DNA from: DATLGB01 sp037724045
GTDB lineage: Bacteria; Actinomycetota; Thermoleophilia; Solirubrobacterales; Solirubrobacteraceae
Assembly: GCA_037724045.1 (NCBI GenBank)
Contig: JBBJOW010000015.1
Coordinates: 6,928 to 70,927 of the forward strand
Length of the DNA: 64,000 nt
Reading direction: 5' to 3'
In this document: piece after piece, positions 16,472-26,044 of the stretch
How positions within the stretch are numbered: position 1 is the first letter of the stretch
How the letters are laid out: each line of letters begins with the position of its first letter
Position numbers and translations under genes: made by a program
Notes under the pieces: model-generated
Databases searched by the model: none
The model's input: only the letters and a program-made list of their open reading frames with translations
Told to the model about the DNA's origin: nothing

Positions 16472-17335
16472 ATGCGCTGCGCCTGCATCGACATCGGCTC
16501 CAACACGACGCGTCTGCTGGTCGCCGACGTCGTGCAGGCGAAGCCGGTGACGAGCCCGCTAGGGCGAGGCCAGGGAGTGCTGACCGAGGTCGCCGGCGAG
16601 AAGGCCTTCACCCGCCTGGGCAGCGCGCTGCGCCGCACGGGCGCCCTGCCCGCGGCCTCGCTGGCGACGCTGGCGGAGACGGTGGCCGTCCAGGGCGCCG
16701 TCGCCCGCTCGATGGGCGCGGAGCGGGTGCGGGTGGTCGCGACCGCGGCGATCCGGGCAGCGAGCAACGCGCCGGCGCTCGTGGACGCCGTCAAGGCGCG
16801 CTCCGGGCTCACGGTCGAGGAGCTCGACGGCCGCGAGGAGGCGCGGCTGGCCTTCGTGGGCGCGACACACGGGCGCGAGTGGCGAGGCGTGGTCGCGGTC
16901 GTCGACGTCGGCGGCGGCTCGACGGAGATCGCCATCGGGGAGCCCGGGGCCGGCGTCCGGTGGGCGGCGTCGGTTCCGGTCGGGTCGAGCTCGCTCACCG
17001 ACGCAGGCCACGCGCTCGGTCACGGGGCGGCGCAGGCGTTCGCCGGCCTGCAGCCTCCACCCGTCCAGACCGCGCTCGCCGTCGGCGGCAGCGCCGCCTC
17101 CACGTCGCGGCTCGTCGGCGCGCGCATCGACGCCGCAAGCGCGCGCGCGGCGCTGCGCCTGCTCGAAGCGGGGGGCGTGCACGGCATCGAGCCCGAGCGC
17201 GTGCGCCTGCTGCCTGCCGGCCTGGCGATCCTGGTGGCCGTCTCGGAGCTGCTGGGGCTGCCGCTCACCGTCGGCAGAGGCGGGCTGCGCGAGGGGATCT
17301 GCCTGGAGCTGGCGGGATCGACGACCGATGGCTAA
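16472..17335 (+). CDS. ppx: Exopolyphosphatase / guanosine pentaphosphate phosphohydrolase family protein
   Basis: A 287-residue single Ppx/GppA domain of the ASKHA fold. It would release phosphate from polyphosphate ends, or hydrolyse pppGpp; the two cannot be told apart here. Motifs: CIDIGSNTTRLLVADV at the N-terminus (phosphate 1 loop), VVDVGGGSTEIAIGEP (phosphate 2) and VPVGSSSLTDAG. It lacks the C-terminal HD-like domain of long E. coli Ppx and matches short actinobacterial Ppx1 length. The ATG at 16472 is preferred over the ATG at 16442, which would overlap the divergent ABC gene. It overlaps the ppk start by eight bases, so synthesis and degradation of polyphosphate are coupled. Confidence 0.9.
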   Translation: MRCACIDIGSNTTRLLVADVVQAKPVTSPLGRGQGVLTEVAGEKAFTRLGSALRRTGALPAASLATLAETVAVQGAVARSMGAERVRVVATAAIRAASNAPALVDAVKARSGLTVEELDGREEARLAFVGATHGREWRGVVAVVDVGGGSTEIAIGEPGAGVRWAASVPVGSSSLTDAGHALGHGAAQAFAGLQPPPVQTALAVGGSAASTSRLVGARIDAASARAALRLLEAGGVHGIEPERVRLLPAGLAILVAVSELLGLPLTVGRGGLREGICLELAGSTTDG

Positions 17336-19424
17336 TCTCGCGGCGGTGACCGACCTCGTGACCGGGCAGGAGGTCAAGCCGGAGCTCTTCGCCAACCGCG
17401 AGCTTTCGTGGCTGGACTTCAACGACCGCGTGCTCCAGCTTGCCGAGGACGAGTCCACGCCGCTGCTGGAGCGCCTGAAGTTCTGCGCGATCTGGTCGAC
17501 GAACCTCGACGAGTTCTTCATGGTCCGCGTCGCGGGGCTGCACGAGATGGTCGACGCCGGGATCCATACGCCGGGCAAGGACGGCCTCACCCCGACGGAG
17601 ACCCTGAACCGCATCCGTGTGGTCGCGGACGCCCAGCACCAGCGGGTGTCGAGGTGCCTGCAGGGGACGCTCATCCCGGCGCTGGCCGAGCACAACCTGC
17701 GCATCCTCGCGCTCGACGACGTCGACGCCGACGAGCGCGATGACCTCGAGCAGCGCTTCCTCAAGCAGATCTTCCCGGTCCTCACGCCGCTTGCGGTCGG
17801 TCTCGGACGCCCTTTCCCCTACATCTCGAACCTCTCGCTGTCGCTCGCCGTGCGGGTGCGCGACCCCGTCACCGGCCAGGAGCTCCTGGCGCGCGTGAAG
17901 GTGCCCACGGAGATGCTGCCGCGCTTCATGCCCGTCGACTCCGGCTGCGCGTTCGTACCCGTCGAGGAGGTCATCGCCGCGAACCTGGACGAGCTCTTCG
18001 AGGGCATGGAGATCCTCGAGCACACGCTCTTCCGCGTGACCCGCGACGCCGACTTCACCGTCGGCGGCGAGGCCGACGACCTCCTGGAGGCGATCGAGAC
18101 CGAAGTCCGCCTCCGGCGCTTCGGCGAGGTCGTCCGGCTCGAGGTGCAGGCGGGCATCAGCGATGCGATCCGCACGCAGCTGGTCGAGGCGCTCGACGTC
18201 GACGAGGGCGACTGCTTGGAGGTCGAGGGGCTGATGGACACCGGCGACCTGTGGGACGTCTACGGCGTCAGCGGCTTCGCCGAGCTGCGCGACCCGCCGT
18301 GGTCGCCCGTCACCCAGCCGCGGCTGACGCCCGAGGAGGACAAGGAGCCCGACGTGATGTCGGCCATGCGCCGCGGCGACATCCTCGTCCACCACCCCTA
18401 CGACTCCTTCGTCACCTCCGTCCAGCGCCTGATCGAGCAGGCCGCCGAGGACGATCAGGTCCTGGCGATCAAGCTGACCGTGTACCGGACCAGCGACGAC
18501 ACACCGCTGGTCCCGACACTCATCCGCGCCTCCGAGCGCGGCAAGCAGGCGGTCTGCCTGGTCGAGCTCAAGGCCCGCTTCGACGAGCAGGCCAACGTGC
18601 GGTGGGCGCGCAAGCTCGAGGAGTCCGGCGTCCACGTCGTCTACGGCCTGCCGACGCTCAAGACGCACGCGAAGTGCGCGCTGATCGTCCGCCGCGAGGG
18701 CGACGGTGTGCGCCACTACGTGCACGTCGGCACCGGCAACTACCACGCCAAGACCGCGCGCCTGTACACGGACTTCGGCCTGTTCACCTGCGATCCGGAG
18801 ATCGGCGCCGACGTCGCGGACATGTTCAACGGGCTGACCGGCTTCGCGCGCCAGCGCAGCTACCGCAAAGTGCTCGTGGCTCCGGCCTTCCTGCGCGAGG
18901 GCATCCTCGAGCAGATCGCCTCCACGATCGAGGCGCACAAGGCCGGGGAGTCCGCCCGCATCGCCTTCAAGATGAACTCGCTGGTCGACCCCGCGTGCAT
19001 CAAGGCGCTCTACGAGGCCTCCCAGGCGGGCGTCCGGGTGGACATCAACACGCGTGGCATCTGCTGCCTGCGGCCGGGCATCGAGGGGCAGTCGGAGAAC
19101 ATCCGCGTCGTCTCCGTCGTGGACCGCTTCCTGGAGCACTCGCGCATCTACGCGTTCCAGCGCGGGGAGGAGTGGTCGGTCTCGATCGGCTCCGCCGACC
19201 TCATGCCGCGCAACCTCAACACCCGCGTCGAGCTGGTGACCCCGGTCAAGGACGCCACGCTGCGCGAAGACATCCTCGACTCGCTCGAGCGCTGCATGGC
19301 CGACGACACGCACGCGTGGGAGCTCGGCCCGGACGGGAACTGGGAGCGCCTCGTGGCGCCCGAGGGCGAGCGCCGCAGCGTCCAGCGCGAGCTCATGGCC
19401 AGCCACGCCGAGCACGCGACGTAG
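17328..19424 (+). CDS. ppk1: Polyphosphate kinase 1
   Basis: A 698-residue enzyme that builds polyphosphate from ATP, full-length for the family. The N-terminal domain begins with FANRELSWLDFNDRVLQLAED, a hallmark. RPFPYISNLSLSLAV is in the head domain. The phospholipase-D-like C-terminal domains carry LKTHAKCALIVRRE, with the autophosphorylated histidine at residue 447, and VHVGTGNYHAKTARLYTDFGL. SIGSADLMPRNLNTRVEL lies in the last domain. The ATG at 17328 overlaps ppx. A long inverted repeat begins at the stop codon. With Pst, PhoU and a CHAD protein elsewhere in the window, polyphosphate storage is well represented. Confidence 0.97.
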   Translation: MANLAAVTDLVTGQEVKPELFANRELSWLDFNDRVLQLAEDESTPLLERLKFCAIWSTNLDEFFMVRVAGLHEMVDAGIHTPGKDGLTPTETLNRIRVVADAQHQRVSRCLQGTLIPALAEHNLRILALDDVDADERDDLEQRFLKQIFPVLTPLAVGLGRPFPYISNLSLSLAVRVRDPVTGQELLARVKVPTEMLPRFMPVDSGCAFVPVEEVIAANLDELFEGMEILEHTLFRVTRDADFTVGGEADDLLEAIETEVRLRRFGEVVRLEVQAGISDAIRTQLVEALDVDEGDCLEVEGLMDTGDLWDVYGVSGFAELRDPPWSPVTQPRLTPEEDKEPDVMSAMRRGDILVHHPYDSFVTSVQRLIEQAAEDDQVLAIKLTVYRTSDDTPLVPTLIRASERGKQAVCLVELKARFDEQANVRWARKLEESGVHVVYGLPTLKTHAKCALIVRREGDGVRHYVHVGTGNYHAKTARLYTDFGLFTCDPEIGADVADMFNGLTGFARQRSYRKVLVAPAFLREGILEQIASTIEAHKAGESARIAFKMNSLVDPACIKALYEASQAGVRVDINTRGICCLRPGIEGQSENIRVVSVVDRFLEHSRIYAFQRGEEWSVSIGSADLMPRNLNTRVELVTPVKDATLREDILDSLERCMADDTHAWELGPDGNWERLVAPEGERRSVQRELMASHAEHAT

Positions 19425-19526
19425 GCGCCCGCTGATCGCCGCCTGACGGCACCCGTTGGACGCTCGCGTACTGGCGTACGCCACGCGTCAACGGGCACCG
19501 TCAGCCGGCGCCAGCGGGCGCCTACG
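19420..19526. repeat. 107-bp imperfect inverted repeat after ppk1
   Basis: The outer arms CGTAGGCGCCCGCTG (19420-19434) and its exact reverse complement (19512-19526) enclose a second complementary pair, CTGACGG and CCGTCAG, then CCGTTG/CAACGG. The whole could fold into one long hairpin. It overlaps the ppk1 stop codon and has no T-run. It may terminate transcription, or be a palindromic insertion. Confidence 0.75.
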
Positions 19527-19573
19527 CCGCGTGCTGAGAGGATTTACACCGATGAACCGCGAAGCGGGGCGTC

Positions 19574-20067
19574 ATGCGCCGCCTTGCGGTCATCCTCGTC
19601 CTGCTGTCGTGCGCCTCGCCGGCGGTCTCCGAAGCCCGCTCGCGTGGGAGCGTCGCCGCGCTGCAGGTCGCGTTGCGCGCGACGGGGCACTATGGCGGTG
19701 ACGTGGACGGCCTTCGTGGTACCGGAACCCGCCGGGCGATCCGGCGCTTCCAGGCCGCCCGCGGCCTCGGCGCCGACGGCGTCGCCGGCCCCGCGACCCG
19801 GCGGGCGCTGCGCAGGTCCCCGCCGCATTCGCCGCTCGAGTTCTACCGTCCGCTGTCGACGGCGATGGGCGACCCGTTCGGCCCGCGCGCCCACACCTGG
19901 CACCCCGGCCCCATCTGGCCTCGATCGACGTGCGCAAGGGCCAGTGCGTGACCGGCCACGACCGCATCGGCACGGTCGGCTCGACGGGCTTCTCGACCGG
20001 CCCGCACCGGCACTTCGAGGTCCGTGTGCGCGGCGCGGCGGTCAACCCCGCCCGGGCCTTTCTGTAG
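19574..20067 (+). pseudogene. Peptidoglycan-binding / M23 metallopeptidase gene with internal deletion and frame change
   Basis: The 5' part encodes a signal peptide (MRRLAVILVLLSCASPAVSEA) and a PG_binding_1 domain (VAALQVALRATGHYGGDVDG, ATRRALRRS). It then starts an M23 LytM-like domain at DPFGPRAHTWHPG, where the first zinc histidine lies. From 19912 a different frame gives HLASIDVRKGQCV, then IGTVGSTGFSTGPHRHFEV and VNPARAFL, ending at 20067: the usual M23 C-terminus with the last zinc histidine. About 55 codons between these parts, including the aspartate ligand, are missing and the join is out of frame. The first frame stops at 19951. I read it as a dead secreted cell-wall hydrolase, or possibly an assembly collapse. 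Confidence 0.8.
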
Positions 20068-20079
20068 CGTCGCCGCTGC

Positions 20080-21312
20080 ATGCGGCAGCCGATCTTCGCC
20101 GGCGTGGTCGCGGCCTTCGTCGGCTTCGCGAGCTCCTTCACGGTCGTGCTCGCCGGCCTGCGCGAGGTCGGCGCGACCCAGGCCCAGGCCGCGTCGGCGC
20201 TGTTCGCCGTGTGCGTGATCATGGGTGTCCTCGCGGCGGTGCTCAGCCACCGGCTGCGGATGCCGATCAGCATCGCGTGGTCGACCCCCGGTGCGGCGCT
20301 GCTCGTGGCGACCGGCCCGGTGGACGGCGGCTTCCCGGCCGCCGTCGGCGCGTTCATCGTCTGCGGCCTTCTGCTCGCGCTGGTCGGGACGTGGGGGACG
20401 CTCGGCCTTCTGATCGCGCGCATCCCGGTCCCCCTGGCCAGCGCGATGCTCGCCGCGGTCGTGTTCGAGCTGTGCCTGGCGCCGGTCCGTGCGGCGGTCG
20501 AGCTGCCCCTGCTCGCCGCGCCGGTGATCGTGACCTGGCTCGTGTTGAACCGGCTCGCAAAGCTGTGGGCCGTGCCCGCCGCGCTGGTGGTCGCGATCGC
20601 CGCCGTCCTGATCGACCGGCCGGTGCGCCTCGGCGGCGAGCTGCTCCCGCACCCGGTGCTGATCGCGCCCGAGTTCACCATCGGGGCGCTGGTGAGCATC
20701 GCACTGCCGCTCTTCGTGGTCACCATGGCCTCGCAGAACATCCCGGGCATGGGCGTGCTCGCGAGCTTCGGCTACCGGCCGCCGCTGCGCCCGCTGCTGG
20801 TCGGCACCGGGCTGGGCACCGCGGTCGGGGCGCCCTTCGGCGCGCACGCGGTCAACCTCGCCGCGATCACCGCGGCGCTGATGGCGGGCCCGGACGCCCA
20901 TCCCGACCCCAGGCAGCGATGGATCGCACCGGTGGCCTCCGGCGTCGCCTACCTCGTGCTGGCCCTCGCCGCCGGCGTGGCCACCGCGTTCGTGACCGCG
21001 GCGCCCGAGGTCATCGTGGAGGCGGTCGCGGGCCTCGCGCTGCTCGGCGTCCTCGGCGCGGCGCTGCACGGGGCGGTCGGTGACGCGCGCCACCGTGAGG
21101 CGGCGGTGATCACCCTCGTCGTGGGCGCTTCCGGCATCACCGCGGCCGGCATCGGCGCCCCGTTCTGGGGCCTCGTCGCCGGCCTGGCCTACTCAGGCTG
21201 GCGCGCCGCCACGGCCGGCGCCGCCGGCGAAGCGCCCGGCGCCCGCGACGCCGGTGGCGAGGACCGCCCGCCCGAGCCGGCCCTCGAGGGCGAGCCCGTC
21301 CTCGAGCGGTAG
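20080..21312 (+). CDS. benE: BenE-family benzoate/H+ symporter-like membrane protein
   Basis: A 410-residue, roughly 12-helix inner-membrane transporter. TMASQNIPGMGVLASFGYRPP is a highly characteristic BenE motif, and RMPISIAWSTPGAALL and GAPFGAHAVNLAAITAALM also match the family. Known members import benzoate with protons; the true substrate here is unproven and no benzoate catabolic genes are seen. The ATG at 20080 has TAGCGT nine bases upstream. The last 35 residues are a hydrophilic tail (GEDRPPEPALEGE) whose DNA lies antisense to the end of the enoyl-CoA hydratase gene for 120 bases. Confidence 0.9.
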   Translation: MRQPIFAGVVAAFVGFASSFTVVLAGLREVGATQAQAASALFAVCVIMGVLAAVLSHRLRMPISIAWSTPGAALLVATGPVDGGFPAAVGAFIVCGLLLALVGTWGTLGLLIARIPVPLASAMLAAVVFELCLAPVRAAVELPLLAAPVIVTWLVLNRLAKLWAVPAALVVAIAAVLIDRPVRLGGELLPHPVLIAPEFTIGALVSIALPLFVVTMASQNIPGMGVLASFGYRPPLRPLLVGTGLGTAVGAPFGAHAVNLAAITAALMAGPDAHPDPRQRWIAPVASGVAYLVLALAAGVATAFVTAAPEVIVEAVAGLALLGVLGAALHGAVGDARHREAAVITLVVGASGITAAGIGAPFWGLVAGLAYSGWRAATAGAAGEAPGARDAGGEDRPPEPALEGEPVLER

Positions 21313-21942
21313 CCCGAGGCCCTCGATCGCCGCGCGGCGGTCGGAGAGCATCGTGTCCTGCGGAAAGCCGGCCAGCAGCTCGGCGAGCTGGAGGGCCCGC
21401 GCGACGTGCTCGCCTCCGGCCACCACTTCGTTGACCAGCCCCATGCCCAGCGCCTCGTCGGCGCCGACCGTGCGCCCGGTGAGGATGAGGTCCAGTGCGC
21501 GGCCGAGCCCCACGACGCGCGGCAGGCGCTGGGTGCCGCCGTCGATCAGCGGGACGCCCCAGCGGCGCTCGGCGCAGCCGAGCTGCGCGGACGGCGTGGC
21601 GATGCGCAGGTCGCACCACAGCGCCAGCTCGAGGCCGCCGGCGACCGCGTAGCCGTCGACCGCGGCGATCGTCGGCTTGGGGGAGAGCAGGCGCGTGAAG
21701 CCGAGCGGCCCGCCGCGCGCGTCGGGCTCGAGCGTCTCGATCGCCTTGAGGTCGGCGCCCGCGCAGAAGGCGTCTGAACCGGCACCGGTGACGATGAGCA
21801 CCCGCGCACCGTCGTCGTCGGAGAAGGTGTGGAAGGCGTCGAGCAGCGCCGACGCGGTCGGCCCGTCGATGGCGTTACGCCGCTCCGGGCGGTCGATCGT
21901 GAGGATCGCCGCCGCGCCCGAGCGCTGGTATTGAACGGACAT
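21193..21942 (-). CDS. Enoyl-CoA hydratase/isomerase family protein
   Basis: A 249-residue crotonase-fold enzyme, probably hydrating or isomerising an acyl-CoA in beta-oxidation or a related route. Motifs: LTIDRPERRNAIDG near residue 15; FCAGADLKAIETL and AVDGYAVAGGLELALWCDLRIA, the oxyanion-hole segments; and a C-terminal GRFAGGAGRGG typical of crotonases. Start ATG at 21942. The acyl-CoA carboxylase ORF upstream runs 68 bases into it only because of a frameshift; if corrected, the spacing is 12 bases. It overlaps the convergent benE by 120 bases. It probably works with the carboxylase subunit on branched or short acyl-CoA substrates. Confidence 0.92.
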   Translation of the reverse strand: MSVQYQRSGAAAILTIDRPERRNAIDGPTASALLDAFHTFSDDDGARVLIVTGAGSDAFCAGADLKAIETLEPDARGGPLGFTRLLSPKPTIAAVDGYAVAGGLELALWCDLRIATPSAQLGCAERRWGVPLIDGGTQRLPRVVGLGRALDLILTGRTVGADEALGMGLVNEVVAGGEHVARALQLAELLAGFPQDTMLSDRRAAIEGLGLPLEDGLALEGRLGRAVLATGVAGAGRFAGGAGRGGAPA

Positions 21943-23557
21943 GGCGCGCAGAGACTACGGACGCGGCGGCCGTGACTTCGGCCCGGCGGGCGCGTCGTGG
22001 GCGACCAGCTCGTGCCGCGCGCTGCGCCCAGTCACACAGCAGGCGCCGGGTGTCGCGCGGGTCGATGATCTCCTCCACGGAGAAGTGCTCGGCGGTGCGG
22101 AAGGGCGAGGTGACGGAGGACAGCCTGCGCTCGATCTCCGCGCGCAGGGCCACAGGATCTTCGGCCGCCTCGAGCTCCCGCCGGTAGGCGGCTTCCAGGC
22201 CGCCGGCGATCGGCAGCGAGCCCCAGTCGCCCGACGGCCAGGCGTAGCGCAGGTTCAGGCCGGCGCCGTGGCCCGCGCCCGCGACTCCGTAGACCTTGCG
22301 CACGAGCACCGACACCCACGGCACCGTGGCGTGGTGCACGGCGAACAGCGCACGCGTGCCGCGGCGGATCGTGCCCGCGCGCTCCGCCGCGGTGCCGATG
22401 ACGAAGCCCGGCTGGTCGACGAAGTTGGCGACGGGCAGGTGAAACTGGTCGCAGAGGTCGACGAAGCGGGCGAACTTCTCCGACGCCTCGGCGGTCAGCC
22501 CGCCGCCGTAGTGCTTCGGATCGGACGCGAGGACGCCGACGGGGCGGCCGTCGAGCCGCGCCAGGCCGGTGATCAGCGGCCGCCCGGACTGCTTTCCCAC
22601 CTCGAAGACCGACTCGGCGTCGCAGACGAGCTCGAGGATGCGCCGCATCGCGTAGGTCTTGCGGCGGTCGCGCGGCACGATTGCCAGCAGTTCCTCCTCG
22701 CGGCGGTCGGCCGGGTCGGTGGCCGCGGTGATCGGCGGCGGCTCCCACGCGTTGGCCGGCAGGTAGGAGAGGAAGGACTTCAGCTGCGCGAGCGCGTCCT
22801 CGTCGTCGGAGGCCTCGTTGTCCACCGCACCGGCGCGCGTCTGCGCCCGGGCGCCGCCAAGCGTCTCCTTGTCCGGCGACTCGCCCATCGCCGCGGCGAC
22901 CACGGGCGGGCCCGCGACGAAGAGCTGCGCGGTGCCCTTCACGATGACGCTGAAGTGGCTGGCCACCACCCGCGCGGCGCCGAGACCGGCGACCGGGCCG
23001 AGTGCAGCGGCCACCACGGGCACCCGCGCGAGGTTGGCGACCGCAATGTCAAAGCCGGGGATGAAGGGGACGTAGGAGAAGCCCATCGTCTCCAGCGACT
23101 TGACCGAGCCGCCGCCGCCCGTTCCGTCGACCAGGCGCACGAGCGGCAGCCGCAGATCATGGGCGAGCCGCTCCGCGTAGACCATCTTCTGCCCAGATGG
23201 CGGCGTCGTCGGTTCGGTCTCGCTTCGCTCGCCACCGCGTCGGGCTCCGCCCGAGCTCCTCTCGCGCACGGTGAAGTCGTCCGCCTCCAGCACGGCGCGG
23301 CGGCCGTCCAGGCGCGCTTGGCCCATGACCATGTTGGCGGGCAGGAACGCCTCGAGCTCGCCATCGGCGTCGTAGGTCCCGCGCCCGGCGAGCGCGCCCG
23401 TCTCGTGGAAGGTCCCCGGATCGGCGAGGCGCTCGATGCGCTCGCGGACGGTCAGCCGTCCGCTGGCGTGCTGGCGGGCGATGCGTTCCTCGCCGCCCAT
23501 CTGCCGCGCCAGCGCCTCGCGGCGGCGCAGCTCCTCGAGCTCCGGCTCCCAGGTCAC
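21875..23557 (-). CDS. Acyl-CoA carboxylase carboxyltransferase subunit with palindromic insertion and 3' frameshift
   Basis: A carboxyltransferase of the AccD/PccB type (560 codons as read), which transfers carboxyl from biotin to an acyl-CoA such as propionyl-CoA or acetyl-CoA. Motifs: RLTVRERIERLADPGTFHE; LVRLVDGTGGGGSVKSLETMG; VDQPGFVIGTAAERAGTIRRG; VLVRKVYGVAGAG. Two oddities. First, after DDFTVR a stretch RERSSGGARRGGERSETEP replaces the short linker usual before KQVYAE; it is encoded by a palindromic repeat. Second, near 22015 one extra base changes frame. Removing it gives HELVAHDAPAGPKSRPPRP and a stop at 21955, the expected ending, whereas the present frame runs into the hydratase gene. 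GTG start at 23557. Confidence 0.88.
   Translation of the reverse strand: MTWEPELEELRRREALARQMGGEERIARQHASGRLTVRERIERLADPGTFHETGALAGRGTYDADGELEAFLPANMVMGQARLDGRRAVLEADDFTVRERSSGGARRGGERSETEPTTPPSGQKMVYAERLAHDLRLPLVRLVDGTGGGGSVKSLETMGFSYVPFIPGFDIAVANLARVPVVAAALGPVAGLGAARVVASHFSVIVKGTAQLFVAGPPVVAAAMGESPDKETLGGARAQTRAGAVDNEASDDEDALAQLKSFLSYLPANAWEPPPITAATDPADRREEELLAIVPRDRRKTYAMRRILELVCDAESVFEVGKQSGRPLITGLARLDGRPVGVLASDPKHYGGGLTAEASEKFARFVDLCDQFHLPVANFVDQPGFVIGTAAERAGTIRRGTRALFAVHHATVPWVSVLVRKVYGVAGAGHGAGLNLRYAWPSGDWGSLPIAGGLEAAYRRELEAAEDPVALRAEIERRLSSVTSPFRTAEHFSVEEIIDPRDTRRLLCDWAQRAARAGRPRRARRAEVTAAASVVSARHVRSIPALGRGGDPHDRPPGAA
23216..23238 (-). repeat. Dispersed palindromic repeat, copy 2 (inside the carboxylase gene)
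   Basis: Matches the copy at 15574-15596 in 22 of 23 bases (core CTTCGCTCGCCACCGC). It is followed by the palindrome CGGGC-TCC-GCCCG. The insert as a whole, about 23190-23268, is a multiple of three in effect and keeps the gene open. Confidence 0.65.
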
Positions 23558-23573
23558 GCCGCGGAGGGCGGTG

Positions 23574-23840
23574 CTACCAGCCGCCGCGCAGCGGCACGTG
23601 CTTCATGCGCGCCTTGTCGGCCGCCTTGCGGGCGTCCTTGCGCTTCTCGAGGCGCCACAGCGCCAGCGACGCGAGCAGGATGAAGAGCGGGAAGCCCGCG
23701 ATGAGCACGAAGCCGGCGAGCGTGATGGTGAGGTCATTGGTCTCGCCGTACCAGCCCTCGCCGTGGTCGTTGGCGGCGTCCGCGTACGCCGCGGGCGCGA
23801 GCAGGAGGAACAACGAGAGCGTCACGGCGGCGTACTTCAT
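23574..23840 (-). CDS. Small membrane protein of unknown function
   Basis: An 88-residue protein with an N-terminal signal-like helix (MKYAAVTLSLFLLLAPAAYA), a short exposed loop (NDHGEGWYGETNDLT), one transmembrane helix at about residues 39-62, and a very basic cytoplasmic tail (RLEKRKDARKAADKARMK). I do not recognise a family. It ends 16 bases before the carboxylase start and is probably co-transcribed with it and the hydratase. The ATG at 23840 is chosen because the upstream part of the open frame is low-quality shadow sequence. Confidence 0.75.
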   Translation of the reverse strand: MKYAAVTLSLFLLLAPAAYADAANDHGEGWYGETNDLTITLAGFVLIAGFPLFILLASLALWRLEKRKDARKAADKARMKHVPLRGGW

Positions 23841-23849
23841 GCGGGTTCG

Positions 23850-23855
23850 TAGCCT
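23850..23855 (+). promoter_or_regulatory. Leaderless-type -10 hexamer for the ABC-F gene
   Basis: TAGCCT lies seven bases before the GTG at 23863. It helps choose that GTG over more upstream starts in the long open frame. Confidence 0.55.
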
Positions 23856-23862
23856 ATCGACC

Positions 23863-25617
<1,755 letters not shown>

Positions 25618-25656
25618 TAACCGGCGGGTGCGTTCAGGGTTGCAAGGTCTGCGCCC

Positions 25657-26031
25657 ATGGACGAAGCCGTGTATCGCGCCGCGGACCTCGAGATCCGCCC
25701 GGCGGAGCACCTTGCGCTTGCGCGCGGCCGCGCCCTCACCCTGTCCGTGCGCGAACTGGAGATGCTGGCCGCGCTGGCCGAGCGCGCCGGCCGGATCACG
25801 ACGCGCGAGCAGCTCTACTTCGCCGTGTGGGGCGGAACCCTGCGCCACGACGACCGCTCGGTGGACGTCTATGTCCACAAGCTGCGGGCAAAGCTCGCCG
25901 AGGCGCTGCCCGACTGGCGCTTCATCCACACGCACTTCGGCTTCGGGTACCGCTTCTCTCCGGAGCCGACGTTCACACCCTTTTCACAATCTGACCACAG
26001 CCCGGTAACAGGCTCAGCGTCATCTCCCTAG
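25657..26031 (+). CDS. Stand-alone PhoB/OmpR-type winged-helix protein without receiver domain
   Basis: A 124-residue protein that is only the trans_reg_C DNA-binding domain: LTLSVRELEMLAAL, ITTREQLYFAVWGG, DRSVDVYVHKLRAKLAEAL and FIHTHFGFGYRF. No receiver domain precedes it. Its nearest relative in view is the C-terminal domain of the response regulator at 30976, which shares DRSVDVxVxKLRxKL and HTHFGxGYRF. The last 20 codons overlap a PHO box serving pstS, so it sits immediately upstream of the phosphate operon. It probably binds the same sites and could compete with or assist the full-length regulator; this is an inference. Confidence 0.85.
   Translation: MDEAVYRAADLEIRPAEHLALARGRALTLSVRELEMLAALAERAGRITTREQLYFAVWGGTLRHDDRSVDVYVHKLRAKLAEALPDWRFIHTHFGFGYRFSPEPTFTPFSQSDHSPVTGSASSP
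25971..26010 (+). promoter_or_regulatory. PHO box upstream of pstS: four direct repeats at 11-bp spacing
   Basis: GTTCACA (25971), TTTCACA (25982), GACCACA (25993) and GGTAACA (26004) recur exactly every 11 bases. This is the architecture of PhoB/PhoP operators; Streptomyces PhoP favours GTTCACC units. The box ends 34 bases before the pstS start. Confidence 0.8.
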
Positions 26032-26044
26032 AGGCTGCCCTCCT

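Noticed and set aside
23605..23862. Upstream extension of the ABC-F gene
   Set aside because: It lies opposite the small membrane protein gene and has shadow composition; the GTG at 23863 sits next to a -10 box.
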